Shown in pieces: positions 57,162-64,000 of a stretch of DNA of 64,000 bases. This stretch comes from Affinirhizobium lemnae (GTDB lineage: Bacteria > Pseudomonadota > Alphaproteobacteria > Rhizobiales > Rhizobiaceae). The position numbers and the translations under genes were made by a program. Within the stretch, counting starts at the first letter, position 1. Each line of letters begins with the position of its first letter. The stretch is taken from the NCBI RefSeq assembly GCF_022968395.1, contig NZ_JALJQZ010000010.1, forward strand, positions 84,145-148,144, in the 5' to 3' direction. The notes under the pieces were generated by a model. The model was given only the letters and a program-made list of their open reading frames with translations. It ran no database searches and had not been told where the DNA came from.

Positions 57162-57920
57162 TTAGAACATCTGCGCACTGCCAGCCCGATAACCGGAACC
57201 CGGCGTCAGGAAGCGGCGGCGTTGTTCGCGGCCTTGTTCGGCTGCGGCGGCCTGCTCGGCCGATTGCAGCGCCTGCGCCCTGCCATTGGCCGCGACCACG
57301 GCGGTGAGGTCGGCGAGTTGCTGGGCCTGGAGAGCGAGAAGCTGATTGCCGGCCTGCGTTGCCTGAAGCGCGCCGGTCGCGCCCTGGCTGGCACCGACCA
57401 GCCGCGACATCTCGGTACGGTTGGTGTCGATATTGCCGACGACGGTGGCCTGCACGCACATGGCGTCCTGCAAGCCGCCGACCGTGTTCTGCCAGCGGCT
57501 ACGCGCATCGGCGACCAGTTGCGTGTCCGACGCCGACATCGACACATTGCCATATTGGGTCTGGAAGGCCTGATCGATCGCTTGCACATTGTAAGCAATG
57601 TTCTGGGCCTGGCTGAGAAGCTGCTGGGTGCGGCTCACTGACTGCTGGAGTTGTTGCAAAGACGAGTATGGCAGGCTTGCCAGATTGCGAGCCTGATTGA
57701 TCAGCATCTGAGCCTCGTTCTGGAGCGATGTGATCTGATTGTTGATCTGTTGAAGCGCGCGCGTCGCGGAAAGCAGGTTCTGCGCATAATTGGTCGGATC
57801 ATAGACGATCCATTGCGCGGACGCCGGTGTCGTCAGCAGTGGCGACGCCGAGAGCGGGACGGCAAGAGCGGCGGCGATCATCACTGCGCGGGTGCGGCCT
57901 GAGAAATGACGAAACGTCAT
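57162..57920 (-). CDS. trbJ: P-type conjugative transfer protein TrbJ
   Basis: About 252 residues from the ATG at 57918-57920, which overlaps the trbE stop (ATGA). A signal peptide MIAAALAVPLSASPLLTTPASA precedes a long coiled region (NLLSATRALQQINNQITSLQNEAQMLINQARN and QQLQQSVSRTQQLLSQAQ). This is the VirB5-type minor pilus/adhesion component of trb systems. Confidence 0.9.
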   Translation of the reverse strand: MTFRHFSGRTRAVMIAAALAVPLSASPLLTTPASAQWIVYDPTNYAQNLLSATRALQQINNQITSLQNEAQMLINQARNLASLPYSSLQQLQQSVSRTQQLLSQAQNIAYNVQAIDQAFQTQYGNVSMSASDTQLVADARSRWQNTVGGLQDAMCVQATVVGNIDTNRTEMSRLVGASQGATGALQATQAGNQLLALQAQQLADLTAVVAANGRAQALQSAEQAAAAEQGREQRRRFLTPGSGYRAGSAQMF

Positions 57921-60355
57921 GGCAGTGTCTCCATGTTGGTGAGGTTGGGGATGAGGTCGGCAGCCCAATCGACGCCACGATGGCGCAGCCAGGCGTCGAG
58001 GAAACCGTCCGCGCCATGCTCGGCGACAATCGCGGCGATGGCGGTTTGATCGGTCTTCGACGAAGCGGCGCAGAGCGCCAGCGCCACCTCCGAGAGACCC
58101 AGCTCGAACAGCCGGTTGCCGCGCCGCGACTGGCAGTAATAATCGCGCTTCGGCATGGCCCGCGCGATGATCTCGATCTGCCGGTCGTTCAGGCCGAAGC
58201 GGCGATAGATCGCGGTGATCTGTGGCTCGATCGCTCGTTCGTTGGGCAGCAGAAGCCGCGTCTGGCAGCTTTCGATGATGGCCGGTGCAATTGAACTACC
58301 GTCGATGTCTGACAGCGACTGCGTGGCGAAGATCACGCTGGCGTTCTTCTTCCTGAGCGTCTTCAGCCATTCGCGGAGCTGGCCGGCGAAACCGTCGTCG
58401 TCCAGTGCAAGCCAGCCTTCATCGACAATGATGAGCGTCGGCGATCCGTCGAGCCGATCCTCGATGCGGTGAAACAGATAGGCCAGAACGGCGGGTGCGG
58501 CATCCGTGCCGATCAGCCCCTCGGTCTCGAAAGCCTGAACCGTTGCGGTGCCGAGGTGCTCGTGTTCGGCATCGAGCAAGCGGCCGTAAGGACCGCCGAT
58601 GCAATAGGGGCGGAGGGCCTGCTTCAGGTCGTTCGACTGCAAGAGGACGCAGAGGCCGGTGATCGTGCGTTCCTCGACCGGCGCGGAGGCCAATGAGGTC
58701 AACGCCGTCCAGAGATGTTCTTTCACCTCCGGCGTGATGGCGACGCTTTCGCGCGACAGGATCGCGCCGATCCAGTCGGCAGCCCAGGCACGTTCGGCGG
58801 CCTCATCGACGCGCGCGAGTGGTTGTAGCGATACGCTGTCAACGCTGCCCTCCGTCAGACCGCCGCCAAGATCGTGCCAATCGCCGCGCATAGCGAGTGC
58901 CGCAGCGCGAATGCTCCCGCCGAAATCGAAGGCGAAGACCTGCGCTCCTCGGTAACGCCGGAACTGCAAGGCCATCAGCGCCAGCAGGACGGACTTGCCG
59001 GCGCCGGTCGGGCCGACGATCAGCGTATGGCCGACATCGCCGACATGGAGGGAAAACCGGAACGGGGTGGAGCCTTCAGTCTTGCCGAACAGCAATGGGG
59101 GCGCTGCAAAGTACTCGTCCCGTTCCGGCCCCGCCCACACGGCACTAAGGGGGATCATGTGGGCAAGGTTCAATGTGCTGATCGGAGTCTGCCGCACATT
59201 GGCGTAGACATGGCCTGGCAAGGAGCCGAGCCAGGCGTCCACGGCATTGATGGTCTCCGCCATAGTGGTGAAGTCACGGCCCTGGATGACCTTCTCGACC
59301 AGCCGCAGCTTCTCGTCGACGATGCGCGGATCGGCGTCGCACACCGTCACGGTGGCAGTAACATAGGCGATGCCGGCATAGTCAGCGCCGAGTTCCTGAA
59401 GCGCGAGATCGGCGTCGGCCGCCTTGTTCGAGGCATCGGTATCGACCAGCACGGATTGCTCGTTGGTCATCACCTCCTTGAGGATGGCGGCGATCGACTT
59501 GCGCTTGGCGAACCACTGCCGCCGGATCTTGGTCAGCAGTTTGGTCGCGTCGGTCTTGTCGAGCAGGATCGCGCGGGTGGACCAGCGATAGGGAAAGGCC
59601 AGCCGGTTCAGCTCGTCGAGCAGGCCCGGCGTCGTCGCGGTCGGGAAGCCGGTGATGGTGAGGACGCGCAGATGCGAGCGACCCAGCATCGGCTCCAGCC
59701 CGCCCGTGAGCGGCTGATCGGCGAGCAGCGCATCGAGATAGACAGGCGTCTCCGGCACGCGGACGCGATGACGGTGCGTCGAGACGCAGCCGTGCAAATA
59801 AGTCAGCGTCTCGCCATCATCGAGCCAGCGGCATTCCGGCATGAAGGCTTCGATCAGGCGGATGAGCCGGTCGGTGCGGTCGGCAAAGCCGGTCATCACC
59901 TCTTGGCTGTCGATCCCGGTCTTCTCGCGGCCCTCGTAGAGCCAGGTCTCGGCGCGCGCAGTGTCTTCGGCCGGCGGCAGATAACAAAAGCTCAGGAAGT
60001 AGCTGGACTCGAAGTGGCTGCCTGCTTCCTCGAAATCGGCCTTGCGCTCGGCATCGACCAGCGCCGATGCGGCGTCAGGAAAGCGGCTGTCGGGATAGCT
60101 GTTCGATGAATGGCGCTGAGCCTCGACGAAGACCGCCCAGCCGGAGCCGAGGCGGCGAAAGGCATTGTTCAGCCGTCCTGCCACGGCGACCAGTTCGGCG
60201 GGGACGGCTGAATCCAGATCGGGACCGCGAAACCGCGCCGTGCGCTGGAAGCTGCCGTCCTTGTTGAGCACGATGCCCTGACCAACCAGCGCCACCCAGG
60301 GCAGAAAGTCGGCGAGTCGTGCATTCTTGTTGCGATATTCGGCAAGGTTCATCAT
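57917..60355 (-). CDS. trbE: Conjugal transfer ATPase TrbE (VirB4-like)
   Basis: An 812-residue VirB4-family ATPase from ATG 60353-60355 (MMNLAEYRNKNARLADFLPW). Walker A is IVGPTGAGKSVLLALMALQ (about residue 448), and Walker B is SPTLIIVDEGWLALDD; LSQSLSDIDGSS-like motif C (FATQSLSDID) follows. The frame is open upstream through trbD and trbC because those are read out of phase, but that extension is not coding in the normal sense. Energises T4SS assembly. Confidence 0.95.
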   Translation of the reverse strand: MMNLAEYRNKNARLADFLPWVALVGQGIVLNKDGSFQRTARFRGPDLDSAVPAELVAVAGRLNNAFRRLGSGWAVFVEAQRHSSNSYPDSRFPDAASALVDAERKADFEEAGSHFESSYFLSFCYLPPAEDTARAETWLYEGREKTGIDSQEVMTGFADRTDRLIRLIEAFMPECRWLDDGETLTYLHGCVSTHRHRVRVPETPVYLDALLADQPLTGGLEPMLGRSHLRVLTITGFPTATTPGLLDELNRLAFPYRWSTRAILLDKTDATKLLTKIRRQWFAKRKSIAAILKEVMTNEQSVLVDTDASNKAADADLALQELGADYAGIAYVTATVTVCDADPRIVDEKLRLVEKVIQGRDFTTMAETINAVDAWLGSLPGHVYANVRQTPISTLNLAHMIPLSAVWAGPERDEYFAAPPLLFGKTEGSTPFRFSLHVGDVGHTLIVGPTGAGKSVLLALMALQFRRYRGAQVFAFDFGGSIRAAALAMRGDWHDLGGGLTEGSVDSVSLQPLARVDEAAERAWAADWIGAILSRESVAITPEVKEHLWTALTSLASAPVEERTITGLCVLLQSNDLKQALRPYCIGGPYGRLLDAEHEHLGTATVQAFETEGLIGTDAAPAVLAYLFHRIEDRLDGSPTLIIVDEGWLALDDDGFAGQLREWLKTLRKKNASVIFATQSLSDIDGSSIAPAIIESCQTRLLLPNERAIEPQITAIYRRFGLNDRQIEIIARAMPKRDYYCQSRRGNRLFELGLSEVALALCAASSKTDQTAIAAIVAEHGADGFLDAWLRHRGVDWAADLIPNLTNMETLP

Positions 60356-60368
60356 CGCTGGCGCTCCG

Positions 60369-60628
60369 TCAGACTGCGAGATGCGCCGGGATGCGCAGAT
60401 GGCGGCGGCCGACCTCGACGAACAGCGGGTCGCGCTTGGCTGCCCAGACCGCCGCGAAATGCCCGATCGCCCAGATGAGAATGCCGGCCAGCCAGAGGCG
60501 CAGGCCGAGGCCCACCGCGCCCGCCAGTGTGCCGTTGAGGATTGCGATGGCGCGTGGCGCGCCGCCGAGCAGGATCGGCTCGCTGAGCGCACGGTGAAGC
60601 CCGGAACCTCGTCACCTGCTGGCATCAT
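60369..60628 (-). pseudogene. trbD: Conjugal transfer protein TrbD, frameshifted
   Basis: The start at 60626-60628 overlaps the trbC stop (TGATG) and reads MMPAGDEVPGFTV. The frame then diverges; the third frame gives RALSEPILLGGAPRAIAI, then LWLAGILIWAIGHFAAVW and RRHLRIPAHLAV with a proper TGA at 60369-60371. A loss of 13 bases between ACCGTG repeats (PVHRAL expected at this point) would explain it. As a result the trbD start reads through in frame into trbE. Confidence 0.85.
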
Positions 60629-60960
60629 CAGACCAGCGCTCCGCCGCCAAACGAGAAGAATGACAGGAAGAAACTCGATGCCGCGAAAGCGATCGACAGG
60701 CCGAACACGATCTGAATGAGACGACGGAACCCGCCTGACGTGTCGCCGAAGGCCAGCGTCAGGCCTGTGGTGATAATGATGATGACGGCGATGATCTTGG
60801 CGACCGGGCCTTCGATCGATTGCAGGATTTGTTGCAGCGGCTGTTCCCACTGCATGGACGAGCCGGAGGCGTGAGCGGGCGCGGCCATCATCACGCTGAG
60901 CGTGGCGACGGATACGGACATAGCGAGGCGATGGCGCGACATACGCAGGCGTTGGATCAC
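60628..60960 (-). CDS. trbC: Conjugal transfer pilin-like protein TrbC (VirB2-like)
   Basis: A 110-residue protein, GTG start at 60958-60960 overlapping trbB (ATGA); an ATG six codons later is also possible. A signal segment LAMSVSVATLSVMMAAPAHASG is followed by two membrane helices (IIAVIIIITTGLTLAFG and IQIVFGLSIAFAASSFFLSFF), as in T4SS pilins. Intact. Confidence 0.9.
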   Translation of the reverse strand: MIQRLRMSRHRLAMSVSVATLSVMMAAPAHASGSSMQWEQPLQQILQSIEGPVAKIIAVIIIITTGLTLAFGDTSGGFRRLIQIVFGLSIAFAASSFFLSFFSFGGGALV

Positions 60961-61815
60961 AGGGTTTCTCCTTCGGGGCTGGGGATGAGAGTGTCCGCAC
61001 CGCCATCACGCCCGGGGACCGGGGTGCTAATGGCGGGTGTGACGCGGTAATCGCCGTCCGGGCCGAGGCCTTTGACGCGGGCGAGTTCGGAGAGCCGACG
61101 CGCGGAACCGCGGCCGGAGAGGACGGCGACGAGATCAATGGTCTCGGCGATCAGAGCGCGCGGGACCGTGACGACGGCTTCCTGGATGAGCTGTTCCATC
61201 CGCCGCAGCGCGCCGATGGCGCTGCCGGCGTGGATGGTGCCGACGCCGCCCGGATGGCCGGTGCCCCATACCCTCAGGAGGTCCAGCGCTTCCGGCCCAC
61301 GCACCTCGCCGACCGGGATGCGGTCGGGGCGCAGGCGCAGGGATGAACGGACAAGATCGGAGAGCGAGGCGACGCCATCCTTGGTGCGCATGGCGACGAG
61401 GTTCGGGGCGGCGCATTGCAGCTCGCGCGTGTCCTCGATGATGACCACGCGATCGGCCGTCTTGGCCACCTCGGCGAGCAAAGCGTTGGTGAGCGTCGTC
61501 TTGCCGGTGGATGTGCCGCCTGCGGCGAGGATGTTGGCGCGAGAGACCACGCCTTCGCGCAATGTCCCGGCCTGCGCCGCCGACATGGTGCGCGACCAGG
61601 CGCACAATGCGCTCGCCGTCAGCGGGCGACAGGTGTTCCCCCGTATCGGATAGCCCTTCAGAGAGACGATCGATCCAGATACGCCCATCCGGGTTCAGCA
61701 TCACCTCAACGACGGAAGCGTCTTCCAGAAACCGGGCAATGGCCGGGCCAAGCGCCGTGCGCAGCATTCGCGCGCCGCGTGCGAGTCCTTGCCGATTATG
61801 ATGCGAAACCACCAT
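60957..61815 (-). pseudogene. trbB: Conjugal transfer ATPase TrbB (VirB11-like), internally deleted
   Basis: Starts ATG 61813-61815 (VSHHNRQGLARGARMLRTALG) and is normal to RIVRLVAHHVG. The reading frame then breaks near 61575-61590 and continues, in another frame, at MSAAQAGTLREGVVSRANIL and the Walker A AAGGTSTGKTTLTNAL. About 55 residues are missing (the usual ETGERFEGLLPPV region). CATGTCGGCG occurs at the joint, so recombination between two such copies fits. Walker B, box and C-terminal parts are normal. Confidence 0.88.
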
Positions 61816-62198
61816 TCGATCCCCGATCTCGCCGGGGACACATCAGACGGTCACCGGACGGGGATGATTAAAAGAGCCGGAAATTGGGCAGGCTCAACAG
61901 ATTTTCGTCGTCGTAGGGATTTGGCGTGCAAATACAGGAGAACGGCGGACCTGCTTACCCCTTGTCTTTTAAGTCTGTCTCATCAAGGAATAGGCAATGG
62001 CCGCGTTCGTGTATCTCGTCAGAGCCATCTTGAGCCCTTAGAAATGCCGCACGCAGATAGATTTGACCGATATAAACGTCACAAAAGCATTTGGCGAAGT
62101 CCATGGCAGGCATTCATTGAAAATTTGAGGTTTCTGTGTTATGTGCCTCTTATATCAGGCATGAAGGATATTCATGACCGACATAAGAGGCAATATTG
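61816..62198. other. Non-coding gap between trb and hip loci
   Basis: No convincing gene. On the minus strand a short open stretch (about 61871-61925) would encode NPYDDENLLSLPNFRLF followed by a stop, which could be a remnant of a protein tail, but I cannot name it. The 3' part carries the hip operator. The traG-type coupling gene and RHH gene that often precede trbB are absent from this site. Confidence 0.5.
62144..62192 (+). promoter_or_regulatory. Nested palindrome, probable HipB operator
   Basis: The outer arms TGCCTCTTAT (62144-62153) and ATAAGAGGCA (62183-62192) are perfect inverted repeats. The inner palindrome CATGAA / TTCATG is also perfect. It ends just before the HipB start codon at 62199. 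HipB-type antitoxins autoregulate through such operators. Confidence 0.75.
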
Positions 62199-62534
62199 AT
62201 GGCTTCGACCATTAGAACCTATTCGCGTGCAACGCAGGAAGCGCTCGTCCTTATGGGCGAGCAGATCAAGCTTGCACGTAAACAGCGCAAGATGTCGGAA
62301 GCCGATCTTGCGGAGCGCATCGGGATTGCCCGCAGCACCTTGCAGATGATCGAGAAGGGAAGCGCCAAGGCGGAAATCGGACTGGTGTTCGAGGCGGCTC
62401 ATCTGGTTGGCGTGCCGTTGTTTGTCAGTGAGCCATCGGCCCTTGCCACCCAGATTGCCCGCGTCGAGGAAAAGCTGGCGCTGCTGCCTCAGTCGATCCG
62501 CCGCCCGCGCACGGAGGTAAAGGATGACTTCTGA
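62199..62534 (+). CDS. HipB-type antitoxin / XRE-family regulator
   Basis: A 111-residue protein. The helix-turn-helix is LGEQIKLARKQRKMSEADLAERIGIARSTLQMIEKGS (approximate, LVLMGEQIKL start). It lies between a palindromic operator and HipA, the classic HipBA order, with an 11-bp overlap. The longer TTG start one codon earlier is not favoured. Confidence 0.9.
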   Translation: MASTIRTYSRATQEALVLMGEQIKLARKQRKMSEADLAERIGIARSTLQMIEKGSAKAEIGLVFEAAHLVGVPLFVSEPSALATQIARVEEKLALLPQSIRRPRTEVKDDF

Positions 62535-63807
62535 GTGCAAGACAGGCGATCGGCAGAGTTCAAGAGCGTTGCCGCGTGAGGCCTATGTGTGGATCTGGTT
62601 GCCCGGAAGCACAGAGCCTGTCGTCGCCGGACGTCTTGTCCGCGACGGCGACCTTCATGTCTTCAACTACGGCCGGTCCTATCTGGAACGTCCCGACGCC
62701 ATCCCGATCTATCTGCCGGAATTGCCGTTGCAGCGCGGCGCGCTTGTCCCGCAGGCACCGCTCGACATGGCCAGCGCCTTGCGCGACGGATCGCCCGATG
62801 CCTGGGGGCGAAGGGTCATCATAAATCGGCTGACGGGTCTGAAGGGCGTTGACGCACAAGCGGTCGAATTCGATGAACTGACCTACATGCTGAATTCTGG
62901 CTCCGACCGCATCGGTGCCCTGGATTTTCAGGCGTCGCCGGATCGCTATGAGCCACGCGAAGCTGAAAATGCAACGCTTGAGGAGTTGCTGGAGGCGGCC
63001 GAGCGCGTCGACCGGGGCGAATCTATTCCGTCAGCGCTCGACAAGGCTCTGTTTCATGGCAGTTCCATCGGCGGTGCCCGGCCAAAGGCGTTGATTGCCG
63101 ATGGCGAGGGCAAGTTCATCGCCAAATTTTCCGCGACGAATGACACCTATGCCATCGTCAAGGCGGAATATGTGGCTATGCGCCTGGCCGATGTGGCAGC
63201 CGGGCTCAACGTCGCCCCCGTCAGGCTGGTCAAGGCCAATGGCAAGGACGTGCTGCTGGTCAAGCGCTTCGATCGCACACGCACAGACAAGGGCTGGGCG
63301 CGGCGCGCGATGGTCTCGGCGCTGACCATGTTCGGCCTATCCGAAATGCAGGCACGATATGCCAGCTATCGCGATCTTGCCGACATTATCCGCGCCCGTT
63401 TTACCGAGCCGAAAGAAACATTGAGGGAATTGTTTGGGCGCATGGTGTTCAACGTTCTCTCGGGTAACACCGACGATCATGCCCGCAACCACGCGGCTTT
63501 CTGGGATGGTGCGACACTCTCGCTTACGCCCGCCTACGACATCTGCCCGCAGCCACGCACCGGCCGCGAAGCAAATCAGGCTATGCTTATCGGGGAGGAT
63601 GACCGTCGTAGCCGCTTGGAAACCTGCCGCGCTGCGGCGTCCGCCTTCTTGCTCCATGATGACAACGCACGCGCTATCATAGGCGCCCAGGTGGACGGTA
63701 CCCGGGCAACGTGGAACGAGATTTGCGATGAGGCCGAACTCAGCGCTGTTGATCGGGCGTTTCTTTGGGAACGGCAATTCCTGAATAAATATGCATTTGA
63801 GGCATAA
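62524..63807 (+). CDS. HipA family serine/threonine kinase toxin
   Basis: A 427-residue HipA-type kinase. The Gly-rich nucleotide loop is GSSIGGARPKALI (about residues 178-190). The catalytic loop is NTDDHARNHAAFW (about residues 314-326), with D in the HxxN layout, and the metal motif is PAYDICPQP. The N-terminal DUF domain covers about residues 20-130. It is intact in contrast to the neighbouring AbiEii toxin. Known HipA proteins phosphorylate glutamyl-tRNA synthetase and cause growth arrest. Confidence 0.93.
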   Translation: MTSECKTGDRQSSRALPREAYVWIWLPGSTEPVVAGRLVRDGDLHVFNYGRSYLERPDAIPIYLPELPLQRGALVPQAPLDMASALRDGSPDAWGRRVIINRLTGLKGVDAQAVEFDELTYMLNSGSDRIGALDFQASPDRYEPREAENATLEELLEAAERVDRGESIPSALDKALFHGSSIGGARPKALIADGEGKFIAKFSATNDTYAIVKAEYVAMRLADVAAGLNVAPVRLVKANGKDVLLVKRFDRTRTDKGWARRAMVSALTMFGLSEMQARYASYRDLADIIRARFTEPKETLRELFGRMVFNVLSGNTDDHARNHAAFWDGATLSLTPAYDICPQPRTGREANQAMLIGEDDRRSRLETCRAAASAFLLHDDNARAIIGAQVDGTRATWNEICDEAELSAVDRAFLWERQFLNKYAFEA

Positions 63808-63915
63808 AGATGAGCAGGCCATTGACGTCGCCATAAGCGCCTAAAACAGCCTATCAGAACAACTAGAGATATCGCCGAGTTGGCGTGATCGATTTCAACG
63901 ATTAGGCAATTCTTT

Positions 63916-63938
63916 TACGACGGGGTAATCCCCCCGTC
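63916..63938 (+). other. Hairpin downstream of hipA
   Basis: GACGGGG pairs with CCCCGTC (ACGACGGGGTAATCCCCCCGTC) around a TAAT loop. No T-run follows, so termination is uncertain. Confidence 0.5.
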
Positions 63939-63994
63939 AATCAACGGGCTTCAAAAGTAGAATTTTCTCGGGCTTTATGATCGAGGAGATTTTT

Positions 63995-64000
63995 ATGAAG
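63995..64000 (+). other. Probable start of the next gene, cut by the window end
   Basis: ATGAAG at the last six bases is preceded by GAGGAG (63983-63988), a good ribosome site. Nothing more can be said. Confidence 0.3.

Noticed and set aside
55878..57641. A 587-codon plus-strand open frame opposite trbL/trbJ
   Set aside because: It is the antisense shadow of GC-rich trb genes; the translation is Arg/Gly/Asp-rich with no recognisable domain.
60355..61138. A very long open frame giving TrbE an N-terminal extension of 261 residues
   Set aside because: The extension is an out-of-phase reading of trbC and trbB; its low-complexity Ser/Arg-rich text has no domain, and TrbE homologues start at MMNLAEYR.
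61871..61925. C-terminal remnant of TraG on the minus strand
   Set aside because: The short peptide NPYDDENLLSLPNFRLF looks protein-like, but it is too short to assign and I do not recall a matching TraG end.
61789..62199. A 136-codon plus-strand ORF before hipBA
   Set aside because: It runs across the operator palindrome, has no family pattern and lacks a ribosome site.
1..64000. CRISPR array, tRNA, rRNA or riboswitch
   Set aside because: No regularly spaced repeats, cloverleaf sequences or known leader motifs were recognised by eye.

Overview
The window looks like a chromosome segment of a Rhizobiaceae-type alphaproteobacterium (Agrobacterium/Rhizobium relatives). Three things suggest this: the gene complement and order (dnaA after rpsT and mutM, ubiE-ubiB-coaBC, rph-rdgB-hemW divergent from hrcA-grpE), a rhizobial PmtA phospholipid methyltransferase, and short nested-palindrome intergenic repeats of a rhizobial kind. 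No rRNA, tRNA, CRISPR array or complete insertion sequence was seen.

Bases 1-48189 are core chromosome. From left to right: a partial NDUFA9-type reductase; DUF1330, pyrF, a histidine phosphatase, pmtA and dnaN (minus strand); rsmI-yraN (plus); the wreckage of a glycerol-3-phosphate ABC transporter operon (ugpBAEC, 6258-8599); a cupin gene, gshB and yifB; cysK, a LysE exporter and dut; prfC; the trehalose genes otsB-otsA; a class II amidotransferase; a split chromate transporter pair; coaBC, ubiB, ubiE; mutM, rpsT, a long dnaA leader and dnaA with a broken methyltransferase coupled to it; hemW, rdgB, rph; hrcA-grpE; uppP; a GST, queG and an SDR protein; an RlpA-like protein; an RsmB-type methyltransferase; a four-gene imelysin / di-haem oxidoreductase / imelysin / DUF1513 iron-type locus; tspO, a thioesterase and an MTA/SAH nucleosidase; and guaA.

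Bases 48190-64000 are the left part of an integrative element inserted directly after guaA. It has a P4-type tyrosine integrase, an AbiE toxin-antitoxin pair with a broken toxin, an AlpA-like regulator, a LysR regulator with a nonsense codon, a complete-order but decaying trb conjugation cluster (trbB to trbI plus DUF2274), and an intact HipB-HipA pair under a nested palindromic operator. The right end lies outside the window.

The main themes are pseudogene decay and regulation. At least eleven genes carry nonsense codons, frameshifts or deletions: four ugp genes, the post-dnaA methyltransferase, abiEii, lysR, trbB, trbD, trbG and trbI. Several of the trb lesions look like deletions between short direct repeats. 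On the regulatory side there are dense clusters of GANTC (the CcrM methylation site) upstream of dnaA and of the rlpA-like gene, and palindromic operators in front of both toxin-antitoxin operons. I did not find a convincing wholly new system; the most unusual items are the GANTC clusters, the decaying element with intact antitoxin or addiction parts, and the TrbD-TrbE read-through.
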